Shown here: positions 17,866 to 26,832 of the stretch, piece by piece
Layout: each line of letters opens with the position of its first letter
Position numbering within the stretch: position 1 is the first letter of the stretch
Source: Ruegeria_C sp040830705
GTDB lineage: Bacteria > Pseudomonadota > Alphaproteobacteria > Rhodobacterales > Rhodobacteraceae
DNA: 64,000 nt
NCBI GenBank assembly: GCA_040830705.1
Contig: JBFOME010000003.1
Location: forward strand, 1 to 64,000
Reading direction: 5' to 3'
Notes under the pieces: model-generated
What the model was told of the DNA's origin: nothing
The model's database searches: none
The model's input: the letters and a program-made list of their open reading frames with translations, nothing else
Translations under genes and position numbers: made by a program

Positions 17866-18522
17866 ATGCAGGATCGTCTGAGTGCAACCGGCTTGTTAGC
17901 CGCGTGGGAGGCAGGTGCCAATCGGCGTCCGCTGGACCGTGCCTTGGCGATCCTCTGGGCGGCTGGGGCCGGAGGCGAAGATCCAGCCGGGCTGTCGCTG
18001 GCCGAGCGTGATCGGCGCCTGCTGGCGCTACGCAGACGGTGCTTCGGCCCGGTTCTGCATGGCCGCACCAGTTGCCCGGGCTGCGGTGCGGAACTGGAAA
18101 CAGAGATCGAGGCGGACCAACTGATCGACGCGCTGCCTGTCGGTACGGGTGAGACACCGCGTGCCCTCAACAGCCGCGATTTGGCAGCTGTGGCGGACCT
18201 TCCAGCCGAAAGAGTCGCCAGCGCCCTGAGCGCCCGTTTGGCACCTGGTGAGGAACCGTCCGAGGCGCTTGACCGGCAGGTCGAGGCTCAGGCATCCGCT
18301 GTCGTGCTGAAGACCGATCTGACCTGCGCCGATTGTGGTACCAGTTGGTCCGAGGTGCTGGACGTTGTCGATCATGTCTGGGCGTCCGTCGAACAGGCTG
18401 CCACAGGTCTGTTGCGCGAAGTGGCTGAACTGGCCATGCGCTATGGGTGGTCCGAGGCCGAGATTCTGGCGCTCAGCCCGGCGCGGCGCAGTGCCTATTT
18501 GAGCCTCGCGAGGCAAGGATGA
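17866..18522 (+). CDS. eCIS-associated zinc-ribbon protein
   Basis: A 218-residue protein with two CxxC pairs, Cys70/Cys73 (SCPGCGAELE) and Cys154/Cys157 (TCADCGTSW), which would form one zinc ribbon across an intervening helical insert. The rest is predominantly helical, including the C-terminal MRYGWSEAEILALSPARR. GGAGAGG precedes the ATG. Similar zinc-ribbon proteins sit next to the tube gene in other contractile-injection and T4-like baseplate clusters and are thought to help baseplate assembly. That role is inferred from position and the Cys pattern. Confidence 0.7.
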   Translation: MQDRLSATGLLAAWEAGANRRPLDRALAILWAAGAGGEDPAGLSLAERDRRLLALRRRCFGPVLHGRTSCPGCGAELETEIEADQLIDALPVGTGETPRALNSRDLAAVADLPAERVASALSARLAPGEEPSEALDRQVEAQASAVVLKTDLTCADCGTSWSEVLDVVDHVWASVEQAATGLLREVAELAMRYGWSEAEILALSPARRSAYLSLARQG

Positions 18523-19259
18523 ACGGGGTGTTGACCTCTCTCGTGCGCCGGGCCACTGGGCAGGCCACTGCCGGGTTGCGACCGCGCATCGCGTCGCGGT
18601 TCGAAGCTCCGGCCGAGTCGGGATTTACCGAGGTCAACGAAGAAGTAACGGTCTCTGTCTCGGCGCAACCGTCGCTGCAGCCGGATTTCGAGCGGAAGCA
18701 GCCACGCATTCTTGATGAACACAACGCGCGGCCTGAGCGCCCGGAGAGCCCGCCGCAGCCTGAGGTCGCGTCGGACTTTCAGCCATTGCTGGAACAGCCT
18801 GCTCAACCTGACATACCGCAGATGTCCCACGCGGCACATTCTACGGTCGATCTGCCTCAGCCCTTTGTACCGCTGTTCGAGCAGGTTGAAGCAGACGCGT
18901 CAAACTCCGCTGAAGCAGTGGTACCGCCCGAGCGCAAACCCGAGCTGTCGCCAGAATCTGAGCCGCCGATTTTCGCTATCCCTGAATCACCAGTGTCGCA
19001 ATCACCACCCGACCCGCTGCTCTGCCCCACGCGTGAGCTGGAGCTTCCGGCGCAATTGACCCAACCAGCGTCACCGGGGCCGGCACTTGCAGACCCCGAG
19101 CCTGAAGCGGTCGAACCAGAGATCACTATCCATATCGGACAACTAGATGTGCGTGCGCGACAGCCGTCGCAACCCGCCACGCAGCGGCAGGCCCCGGCGC
19201 GACCCCGCGCCGCCGAGTTGCCCTCGCTGTCTGATTATCTGCGCGGAGGTGGATCATGA
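18519..19259 (+). CDS. Proline/glutamate-rich low-complexity eCIS protein, function unknown
   Basis: 246 residues, start overlapping the previous stop (ATGA). Only the ends look ordered: a basic N-terminal helix (LVRRATGQATAGLRPRIASR) and a short C-terminal motif (LPSLSDYLRGGGS). Between them, residues about 40-210 are rich in Pro, Glu, Gln, Ser and Ala and should be disordered and extended. I do not recognise a family. It lies between the zinc-ribbon protein and the cap gene. No other tape-measure candidate is visible in the cluster, so a length-setting or scaffold role is conceivable, but there is no direct evidence. Confidence 0.6.
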   Translation: MNGVLTSLVRRATGQATAGLRPRIASRFEAPAESGFTEVNEEVTVSVSAQPSLQPDFERKQPRILDEHNARPERPESPPQPEVASDFQPLLEQPAQPDIPQMSHAAHSTVDLPQPFVPLFEQVEADASNSAEAVVPPERKPELSPESEPPIFAIPESPVSQSPPDPLLCPTRELELPAQLTQPASPGPALADPEPEAVEPEITIHIGQLDVRARQPSQPATQRQAPARPRAAELPSLSDYLRGGGS

Positions 19260-20599
19260 GCAATGTTCTAGCCATCGCCGCCGTTACCCAACTGTTGCGT
19301 GATCTGCTCAACGACACCCTGATCGATGGCAATATTGCCGAGGTTCTGGGATCGGATTTCACTGTTACCGCCCTGCCGCCTGATCGAGTGGTGACGGATG
19401 AGGGCGATCAACCGACACAGATAAATGTCTTTTTGTACGGTGTTTCACCCAATGCCAGTTATCGAAACATGGATCTGCCGACCCGCAACGGTGCCGGAGA
19501 ACTGACGCAGCGCCCGACATTGGCGCTGGACCTCCACTACATCCTGACGGTTGTCTCAGGCGAGCCGCTGCATGCGGAAATCCTGCTGGGCTACGCAATG
19601 CAGCTGTTTCACGAGAATGCCCTGCTTGCACGCGAAAGGATCCGCGCAGCGCTTGAGGCTGCCGTGATCGACGACATCCTGCCGCCCGAGGAATTTGATC
19701 CGGTCCGTGCCTCGGAACTTGCTGATCAGGTGGAACTGCTCAAGATCACGCCGCGCACGATTTCGCTCGACGATATGTCCAAACTCTGGACCGCGTTTCA
19801 GGCTAGTTACCGCACAACGGTCGCCTATGATGTGTCTCTGGTGATGATCCAGCGCGAGCATCCGGTAAGACCCACGCTTCCAGTGCTGTCGCGTGGTGGG
19901 CAGGTCGATCCGGTCACGGGTCGCGACCCAGGCGTACTGGTGTATCCGTCGGCGATGCCGCAGGTGCCCACGCTCAGCGCCGCGCAACCGCAGGACGGGC
20001 ATCCGGTGATGCGGATGGGTGGCCGTTTGGAGCTAACGGGATGTGCATTGGATGGCGCTGTGGGGTCCGAAATCAGCGTGCGGTTTTCCGAACCGGGCAC
20101 CGGTACTGTGTTGACCCTGGCGCCACAGCTTCCGACGGCGCCTGATCGGCTGGTCGTGGACCTTCCTGGACCCGCAGCGCTGGCGGCGGGCAATCCGGCG
20201 GTCGGGACTCCGCTGGACCCTGCCTTGTGGCGCGTGGGCCTCTATTCCATTGATGTGCTGCTGCGCCATGTGGACGGGCGCGAGCAGGCCTCGAATGCGC
20301 TGCCACTGGCGCTGGCACCGGCCAGCACACCTGCGGTTGCTGATGTGGCGCAGGGCACACAGATCACAATGAGTTGCGCACCCCCGATCCGGCCTGGCCA
20401 GTCCACCGCCGTTCTGGCCGGTACGCGGATGCAGATTGTCGACACTCCACCGACCCCAACGGACAGCGTAGCAGCAGTGTTTGAGGGTCTGACGACAGGC
20501 AGCGATGTGCCGGTGCGCCTTCGGGTCGATGGTATCGACAGCCCAGTGATCGATTTGACTACAACACCGCCCAGCCTTGAGACGGTGACGATCCCATGA
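19256..20599 (+). CDS. eCIS tube/sheath terminator cap (Pvc16/Afp16, DUF4255)
   Basis: 447 residues, translationally coupled to its neighbours on both sides by 4-nt overlaps. Residues about 5-190 are the Pvc16 N-terminal domain (DUF4255), with VTALPPDRVVTDEGDQPTQI, VFLYGVSPNASYRN and DLHYILTVVSG. This is the cap that ends tube and sheath growth at the distal tip. Residues about 230-440 look like two beta-sandwich (Ig-like) domains, longer than the Afp16 minimal form. Placement next to the AAA+ ATPase gene matches many eCIS loci. Confidence 0.86.
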   Translation: MSNVLAIAAVTQLLRDLLNDTLIDGNIAEVLGSDFTVTALPPDRVVTDEGDQPTQINVFLYGVSPNASYRNMDLPTRNGAGELTQRPTLALDLHYILTVVSGEPLHAEILLGYAMQLFHENALLARERIRAALEAAVIDDILPPEEFDPVRASELADQVELLKITPRTISLDDMSKLWTAFQASYRTTVAYDVSLVMIQREHPVRPTLPVLSRGGQVDPVTGRDPGVLVYPSAMPQVPTLSAAQPQDGHPVMRMGGRLELTGCALDGAVGSEISVRFSEPGTGTVLTLAPQLPTAPDRLVVDLPGPAALAAGNPAVGTPLDPALWRVGLYSIDVLLRHVDGREQASNALPLALAPASTPAVADVAQGTQITMSCAPPIRPGQSTAVLAGTRMQIVDTPPTPTDSVAAVFEGLTTGSDVPVRLRVDGIDSPVIDLTTTPPSLETVTIP

Positions 20600-22503
20600 C
20601 CGCAGGTATGAACCCCTCGGCCGATATGGCTTTGACGCTGATCCGCGAGGGGTTGGATGATGCGTTGGCGCAAGTCAACGCAAGGCTTGAGGCGTTATCC
20701 TTGGGGCGTGAGGGCGAGGCGCCGATCCTACCGCCATTCGAACCGCCGCAGGGTTCGGCGTTTGGGATGCTAGGTCTAGTCTTTCACCTGTCTTTGGCGG
20801 AACAGGAAGTTTTGGCGCTGGCGGCCGGGCGCGAACTGGATGGTAGCATCGCTGCTGCGATTGCGGGTCTGGATAGTTCGGGTGTTCTCAGTCCCGCATT
20901 GTTGGAACGTCTGATCGGCCCGGCAATCTGGGACATCCTGTGCCCCGAAGCGCCTTTGCGTCGCTGGCGGTTGATCGAACTGGCCGAGGCCGGGCCCTTG
21001 CATGCGCGTGGCATACGCTTGGATGAGCGTATACTGCATGCGTTGCTCGGCACTCAATATCTGGATGATCGGTTGAGTGGTCTAGTGCGGTTGTCTGCAC
21101 CCCTCCGCGGCGCTCCCGAAAGCGAACCGCCACTGGCACAGGTTATCGCCGGGCTGTGGCAAGACGCGGCACCGCTGATCCAGCTTGGCGGACGAACACA
21201 AAGGGCGCGGCGGCATGTAGCTATGTGTGCCGCGGCCCGGATGACCCTGCGGGTCCTGCGGCTGAGCGCGCGCGATATCCCCGCCGACTGGACCCAGCGG
21301 CAGGCTCTGGCCACGCTTCTGGAACGGGAATTGGCATTGTCCGGCGGGCTGGCCCTGATCGAGGCAGATGCTGACAGTGCCGACTCAGGGGCTACTCTGG
21401 CTGACCTCTTGGCTGGGCCCGTGATTGTTGCCGCCGACGACCCTCCAAGCGTGGACCGCACACCACGTGTTCGGCTGGAACTTGAGCCGCCGGATTTCGC
21501 CGAACGGCGTGAGCTATGGCGCACAGCGCTGGGGCCGGAGGCAGACGCGGCAGGTTCGGCTCTTGACCGGCTGGCGGGTCAGTTCGCGCTTGACCCACCC
21601 GCCATCGAGGCGGCCGCCGGGATGGCCGCGCATCGGGGCGGCGGGCTCGGCGCGGCAATGTGGCAGGCCGCGCGCGAACAGGGCAGGCGAGCGCTGCATG
21701 GGCTGGCGGACCGGATCGACAGCCGTGCGGTTTGGGATGATCTGGTGCTACCGCGCGCTCAGATGGCGACGCTGCGCGATCTGACGGGGCATCTGCGTGA
21801 GGCTTGGCGGGTCAACAATGACTGGGGTTGGGCCGAGCGCAATCCTAGAGGTCTGGGTGCTGCGGCCCTGTTTGCGGGGGCCTCGGGTACGGGGAAGACG
21901 CTGGCCGCCGAGGTTATCGCGGGTGAATTGAGCCTCGACCTCTACCGTATCGATTTGAGCCAGGTGGTCAGCAAGTACATCGGGGAGACAGAAAAGAACC
22001 TGTCGCGTATTTTCACGGCGGCTGAAGATGGGGGCGCGATCTTGCTGTTTGACGAGGCCGATGCGCTATTTGGAAAGCGCAGCGAGGTCAAGGACAGCCA
22101 TGATCGTTATGCCAATGTCGAAGTCAGTTACCTCTTGCAGAAGATGGAGGCTTATCGCGGCCTCGCGGTGCTGACCACCAACCAGAAGTCGGCGTTGGAC
22201 CCTGCCTTTCTGCGGCGGCTGCGCTACGTGGTCAGTTTTCCCTTTCCAGACGCGGCTGCGCGTGCCGAGATTTGGGCCCGCGTGTTCCCGGACCGGACAC
22301 CACGAGAGGGGTTGGAGCCTGCGCGGTTGGCTGGGCTTGGCCTGTCAGGCGGGTCGATCCGCTCGGTTGCGCTCAACGCCACCTATCTTGCTGCCGCTGA
22401 AGCTGGCCCGGTGCGAATGGACCATGTCAGGCGCGCCGCACATCGCGAATACGCCAAGCTGGAGAAACCGTTTTCGACCAATGAACAGGGGGTTTTCGGA
22501 TGA
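20596..22503 (+). CDS. eCIS AAA+ ATPase (Afp15/Pvc15-like)
   Basis: 635 residues. The N-terminal 400 residues are a helical, eCIS-specific extension with a degenerate ATPase-like part. The C-terminal AAA+ module has Walker A GASGTGKT (428-435, Lys434), a pore-type loop near VVSKYIGETEKNL, Walker B LLFDEADALFG (Asp486, Glu487), sensor-1 VLTTNQ and an arginine-finger region FLRRLRYVV. This ATPase family is found in eCIS loci and is required for particle production or cargo loading in PVC. The start overlaps the cap gene by 4 nt and the stop overlaps the next gene by 4 nt. Confidence 0.92.
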   Translation: MTAGMNPSADMALTLIREGLDDALAQVNARLEALSLGREGEAPILPPFEPPQGSAFGMLGLVFHLSLAEQEVLALAAGRELDGSIAAAIAGLDSSGVLSPALLERLIGPAIWDILCPEAPLRRWRLIELAEAGPLHARGIRLDERILHALLGTQYLDDRLSGLVRLSAPLRGAPESEPPLAQVIAGLWQDAAPLIQLGGRTQRARRHVAMCAAARMTLRVLRLSARDIPADWTQRQALATLLERELALSGGLALIEADADSADSGATLADLLAGPVIVAADDPPSVDRTPRVRLELEPPDFAERRELWRTALGPEADAAGSALDRLAGQFALDPPAIEAAAGMAAHRGGGLGAAMWQAAREQGRRALHGLADRIDSRAVWDDLVLPRAQMATLRDLTGHLREAWRVNNDWGWAERNPRGLGAAALFAGASGTGKTLAAEVIAGELSLDLYRIDLSQVVSKYIGETEKNLSRIFTAAEDGGAILLFDEADALFGKRSEVKDSHDRYANVEVSYLLQKMEAYRGLAVLTTNQKSALDPAFLRRLRYVVSFPFPDAAARAEIWARVFPDRTPREGLEPARLAGLGLSGGSIRSVALNATYLAAAEAGPVRMDHVRRAAHREYAKLEKPFSTNEQGVFG

Positions 22504-22730
22504 CAAAGGTAACACTGCGCATCGACCGTCTGCACATGGACGCGCCTGGCATCAGCAAAGCTGAACTTGAGGCCGCGCTTCATCGTGAAATTGTTCGTCA
22601 GATGGACGTTGGCGGCACCAAGGAGTTCGTCTCGCGCGGCTACCGTCCGCAAACGAGTGCGGAGCTTTCAGGACATGGATCGCTGCCCGCACGGATCGCG
22701 TCGGCTGCGATCGGGGCGATTAAGCGGTGA
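22500..22730 (+). CDS. Small eCIS protein of unknown function
   Basis: 76 residues, start overlapping the ATPase stop. It reads as a beta strand (TKVTLRIDRLHMDAPG), a helix (KAELEAALHREIVRQM) and a basic helical end (GSLPARIASAAIGAIKR). I recognise no family. Its position between the ATPase and the two DUF4157 cargo candidates, and its coupling to the ATPase, make an adaptor or cargo-chaperone role plausible but unproven. Compact size and codon style like its neighbours argue that it is a real gene. Confidence 0.7.
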   Translation: MTKVTLRIDRLHMDAPGISKAELEAALHREIVRQMDVGGTKEFVSRGYRPQTSAELSGHGSLPARIASAAIGAIKR

Positions 22731-22748
22731 GCAGGGGAGGGCACTCAG

Positions 22749-24116
22749 ATGACTGAACGCACACATGCGACACACCAGACGCATTCGGCCCCAACCCCGG
22801 CGGTTACCGGTCTGGTGCAGCGCGCCTGCAGTTGCGGCGAAAGCGCAGGTGCATCGGGCAAATGTACCTCTTGCGCTGCCGACGATAAGTTGGGCGTGCA
22901 GACTAAGTTGACGATCGGACCACCCGGTGACGCCTACGAGCGCGAGGCTGACCGGGTAGCCGATGCCGTGGTGACAGGGCGCGATGCGGGTTCGATCTCG
23001 TCATTGGGGCCGGGTGGGCTGCAACGTCAGGAAGCCGAAGAGGAAGAAGAGATGCAGTTGCAGCGTCAGGAGGCAGAAGAAGAGGAAGAGATGCAACTGC
23101 AACGCCAGGAGGCGGAAGAGGAGGAGGAGCTTCAGGCCAAACCCGCCGGGGCGAGGGCCGGACCCGCAGCGTCGCAAGGATTTGCACAGCGTATGGGTCA
23201 CGAAAGCGCTGCGGGCCGATCGCTGGATGCGGCCACCCGCGCCCAGTTCGAGCCGCGCTTTGGCATGGACCTTTCGCATGTGCGGTTGCACGATGGGGCA
23301 GGGGCGCAGCAACTCAGCCATGAGATCGGCGCACGAGCCTTCACCCACCAAAACGATATCTATTTCGCCGCCGGGCAATACAGCCCGGATACCGAACAGG
23401 GCCAGCGCCTGCTCGCGCATGAGATCACGCATACGTTCCAACAGGGCGGCGAGGCCGTGCGTCGCAAGGTCAGCGGCAAGTCGAATTGCCCCGCCAGCTT
23501 ACATAACGCGCCCAAAAAGCCCTTGGATGCGTTGGAGAAACTTGACAAGCGTGCGGCGCATCTGGCGCAAGGCACCGCCAACGTTTTTGAGTTGCAATCG
23601 CTGTTGCATGGCGATCCTTCGATGCGAACAGGGGCGGTAAACAAAGCCTATGAAGAGCGGTTTGGCACAGCGCCCAAAAAGGGCAAGCGCTGGAAAAGCC
23701 GGTTCAGCAAAAAGAAATTCAAAAACGAAGCGGATGCCGTTGAGCATGAATTGGGGCGTGTGTCCACGAATTACGCGCGGATCGCCAAGTGGTTCGAGGG
23801 CAATGTGCGCTATCGCTGCCCCGGGACCAAGAGTTACACCATCCCCGGATGTGCGTCTGGCCCTTGCGGGGCCGCCTATGCCGAGTCCTGTCCCGGTAGC
23901 CGCCAGATGGGGATTTGCCCAGATTTCTGGACCATGCCCAGCGACGATTCACGCGCGGCGACTCTGATCCACGAGGCCGTACACGCAAGGCTGAAGTACA
24001 AGAAACACTCGACCAGTTCACTGCACCGTCGGATCCGAAACCCAGAATGCTACGAGGCTGTCGTTTCGGATGTCTATGGTCTGAAACTGTCCACCTTCGA
24101 TTGTCCGAAAGTATGA
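22749..24116 (+). CDS. DUF4157 eCIS cargo candidate with a second C-terminal zinc metallopeptidase motif
   Basis: 455 residues. The N-terminal 70 residues carry CSC and CTSC Cys pairs and the DUF4157-type YEREADRVADAVV. Residues 91-129 are three tandem 13-residue acidic repeats (QRQEAEEEEEMQ type). The DUF4157 domain follows (FEPRFGMDLSHVRLHDGAGA) with HEITH at 224-228. After a basic linker, residues about 330-455 form a second domain with HEAVH at 408-412, several Cys, and a downstream ECYEAVVSDVYG that may supply the third zinc ligand, resembling M35-like peptidases. DUF4157 is known to mark eCIS-associated toxins. Probably a delivered protease; the target is unknown. Confidence 0.8.
   Translation: MTERTHATHQTHSAPTPAVTGLVQRACSCGESAGASGKCTSCAADDKLGVQTKLTIGPPGDAYEREADRVADAVVTGRDAGSISSLGPGGLQRQEAEEEEEMQLQRQEAEEEEEMQLQRQEAEEEEELQAKPAGARAGPAASQGFAQRMGHESAAGRSLDAATRAQFEPRFGMDLSHVRLHDGAGAQQLSHEIGARAFTHQNDIYFAAGQYSPDTEQGQRLLAHEITHTFQQGGEAVRRKVSGKSNCPASLHNAPKKPLDALEKLDKRAAHLAQGTANVFELQSLLHGDPSMRTGAVNKAYEERFGTAPKKGKRWKSRFSKKKFKNEADAVEHELGRVSTNYARIAKWFEGNVRYRCPGTKSYTIPGCASGPCGAAYAESCPGSRQMGICPDFWTMPSDDSRAATLIHEAVHARLKYKKHSTSSLHRRIRNPECYEAVVSDVYGLKLSTFDCPKV
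23019..23135 (+). repeat. Three tandem 39-bp repeats encoding an acidic linker
   Basis: Three in-frame copies encode the 13-residue unit LQRQEAEEEEEMQ (last copy ending ELQ). The copies differ mainly at synonymous positions, so the acidic peptide rather than the DNA seems to be kept. They lie just before the DUF4157 fold of the first cargo candidate. Confidence 0.85.
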
Positions 24117-24153
24117 GGATCACCAGAGCGTATCTCAGAGACCAAGGAATGCA

Positions 24154-26832
24154 ATGACAAGCACCCGGACCCATGCCCCCACCACTGACCGCCCGTGCAC
24201 TGACGCACAGGCGGGACGGGAGGGCGCGGGTGTGCGGCTTGGCCCCGAGCACGACCTGTTCGAACAGCAGGCCGAGCGTGCCGCATCGAAGATTGCGCTG
24301 GGTGACGGGGTGGCAGGCATGTCTTTCGGCGCGCCCGGTTCAGCCGATGCTGCGCTTCGGCCCAAGACGGGACAAAGTCGCAACACCACCCATGAGGCCG
24401 CGGCCCCCGCTGCGGCTGTCGCAGTCTCTAAGGGCGGTCGGTCGTTGAGCGCAGGGGAACGGGCCTATTTCGAACCGCGCTTCGGGCGCGATCTGGGCCA
24501 TGTGCGCCTGCACACAGATGCCCCGGCGGCGCGAGCCGCGCATGGGATCGGCGCGCGTGCCTATACCTATGGTAGCCACGTCGGATTTGCCGAGGGCCAG
24601 TTCAGTACCGCGACGCAAATGGGTCGGCAGCTGATCGCACATGAGCTTGTGCATACCCTGCAGAACGCCAATCAGATGGAGGCAGAGGCCCCGGTCATCC
24701 GGCGTGATGCGGTGCCCGGCGAGGTCGCGCCGGCTCCGCCCGCGCCGCCGGTCGTGGATGGCATCGAGCGCGGCGATACACAGGAGATGGATTTTGCCTT
24801 TGTCTTTACCGGTGGGGCGTTCGGGAACGCGGCCGAAGCGTTCATCGACAGCTATTATCCAGAATATGAGCTGATACAGGCTCGCAGCTTCGAGGCCATG
24901 TTTGACCGGCTGTATCGTGAAATGCGGTCAGCGCGGGCGCAGGGCCGCGACCCGCATCTGCGCGAGCTGGTCATCGTGACCCACGCAAACGCCGCTGGCG
25001 GGTTGCAGATACCGCTGACCCGCTCGACCGGGCGGCGGCCCGAAGGGTTCTTCAACATCTGGAGTCTTGCTGAACTGCAGGATGACTTCCGCAACGACCT
25101 GCATCAGCGGTTCCGTCAGCGGCGGCGCGAGGTGGTGTCGGATATGTTCGACGAGTCCACTCGCGTCATCGTCCGCGGCTGCGAATTTGGACAGGCACCT
25201 GAAGCCCTGGATGCCTTACGGACTTTCTTTGGCGGTGATGCCTACGTCTGGGCGCCCACCGGATTTCAGGGGTTCGAAACACTGCGGATCGGTGGCGAGC
25301 GGCTGCCCACGCCTGAGGCGGCCTTTGATTTCCTGGCGGAACAGGAATACCTGCCGCCTGAGCTTCAGCCAATGGAGGAGGAAAGCAAGCGCGAATACAT
25401 CGCTCGGGTCTTCGGTCTGAACGGGACTGTGCCCGCTACCTTCTTTGTGATGGGTCGCGAAGACTATACCGAGCTTCGCCGCTTAATGGCCCAACGTGAG
25501 GGGCGCGGATTAGAAGCCGAGGATCTGAAGGACCGCGAGGACAATCTGGAACCCACTACCGGTGAGCACTGGGAATCCTCAGCCCCCGGGGCTCTAGGCC
25601 GTCCAATCCCCGAGCTCGACGCGTTGAGCGCGGATGAGCTAGAGGCGCGCGGACGCGCGCTGATGCAGAATTACCGGCCACAAATCGCTTATATGCTGGA
25701 ACGGCTTCGGAACGCCTGGGAACGCAAGGGTATGGAGACTCTGGATCGCTGCGAGGATACCAACGATCCGCTGTGCGGCCTGCCGCCCGAGGATGCTTTC
25801 GGGGATCCCAATATCACCGGAACCGACGCCAACCGTTTCCCTGGACCAAACATCGACGCGTTCGAAACCACTGATATTCAGGTCCCAGAAGAACAGGCAG
25901 ATACCACCCAGTTCGAAGAGAGTCTGGCACCAGGTGGTTCCGAAGCGACCCCAATCAACGGAACCGGTCCGAACAACGCCGAGATGCCGCGTCCGGCCCG
26001 GTCTGGTCAGGAAGAAGACGGTGGTTCGACCGGCCCCGGAAACACCCCTTCGGGCAGTGCGCTGAGCGGTCGTGCGGCGGCGCAGGACTTTGACAAGTCT
26101 CAGGGGTTGAGCGAGCGCCAGCCCCAACCAGAACCTGAACCCGAGCCGATCGACCCGCAGGCCATCATCGACGCGATGACCAACGAGGCGGACCGCGAGG
26201 CGGCGCAGGCCATCCTCGACCGTCTGCCTACAGAGGGCTGGACGTTGTCGAACTATCTGTCGGCGGCAGAGCTTTCGGTCAATGTCGCCGCCGCGCCGCT
26301 CACTTTTGTCGAAGGTGTCGCCGCGACCTTCGCGCTTGAGGCGGGAGCGGTGGTTCTGGGCGGTGTTCTGTCGATCGTGGGCTTCCTCGTGACGATCGAG
26401 GAAAGCCGCGAGGCGCAGGCCGAGGCGGCGCAGGCGTTGGGTGTCGAGTTGGGATACGAGCGCCTGATCGGACAGCTGTCAGGCGACCGGATCACCGGGG
26501 AGGCGGATGCCTCCGAGATGCGCGATGGGCTGACCGATGATTACCGGGTCGTCAGTCAGATCCGTTACAACATCCCCCATGGCGGGCGGACCGCGCTGCC
26601 CAATATCGAAATCGGAGTCAATGCCGTGGCTCATGATGCCAACCGCGTGCTCGAGGCCGCCGATCGGACACTGCGGCAGCGGTTGGTCGAGGGCGGATTG
26701 ACGGGATCGGATCTGGACCGCGTCTTTGAAGCGGCCCGGCCCATCATTCGCCGCCGGTTCATTGATCAGATGATGCGGCAGGGTGGTCAGGCCATTGCTC
26801 GCCGCCGCGAATTGCTGGAGCAGAGACAATGA
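24154..26832 (+). CDS. DUF4157 eCIS cargo candidate with caspase-like His/Cys domain
   Basis: 892 residues. Residues about 95-185 are a DUF4157 domain (YFEPRFGRDLGHVRLHTDAP, HELVH at 163-167). Residues about 205-400 look like a caspase/DUF4347-type fold: strand-ending His277 in LVIVTHANAAGG and Cys343 in VIVRGCEFGQAPEAL, with the GDAYVWAP strand after it. Residues about 590-670 are a Pro/Glu/Gln-rich linker. The last 190 residues contain two hydrophobic stretches (about 710-755), which could insert in a membrane, and a helical basic tail. The stop overlaps the next gene. A large multi-domain toxin is the best reading; protease activity and substrate are inference. Confidence 0.75.
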   Translation: MTSTRTHAPTTDRPCTDAQAGREGAGVRLGPEHDLFEQQAERAASKIALGDGVAGMSFGAPGSADAALRPKTGQSRNTTHEAAAPAAAVAVSKGGRSLSAGERAYFEPRFGRDLGHVRLHTDAPAARAAHGIGARAYTYGSHVGFAEGQFSTATQMGRQLIAHELVHTLQNANQMEAEAPVIRRDAVPGEVAPAPPAPPVVDGIERGDTQEMDFAFVFTGGAFGNAAEAFIDSYYPEYELIQARSFEAMFDRLYREMRSARAQGRDPHLRELVIVTHANAAGGLQIPLTRSTGRRPEGFFNIWSLAELQDDFRNDLHQRFRQRRREVVSDMFDESTRVIVRGCEFGQAPEALDALRTFFGGDAYVWAPTGFQGFETLRIGGERLPTPEAAFDFLAEQEYLPPELQPMEEESKREYIARVFGLNGTVPATFFVMGREDYTELRRLMAQREGRGLEAEDLKDREDNLEPTTGEHWESSAPGALGRPIPELDALSADELEARGRALMQNYRPQIAYMLERLRNAWERKGMETLDRCEDTNDPLCGLPPEDAFGDPNITGTDANRFPGPNIDAFETTDIQVPEEQADTTQFEESLAPGGSEATPINGTGPNNAEMPRPARSGQEEDGGSTGPGNTPSGSALSGRAAAQDFDKSQGLSERQPQPEPEPEPIDPQAIIDAMTNEADREAAQAILDRLPTEGWTLSNYLSAAELSVNVAAAPLTFVEGVAATFALEAGAVVLGGVLSIVGFLVTIEESREAQAEAAQALGVELGYERLIGQLSGDRITGEADASEMRDGLTDDYRVVSQIRYNIPHGGRTALPNIEIGVNAVAHDANRVLEAADRTLRQRLVEGGLTGSDLDRVFEAARPIIRRRFIDQMMRQGGQAIARRRELLEQRQ

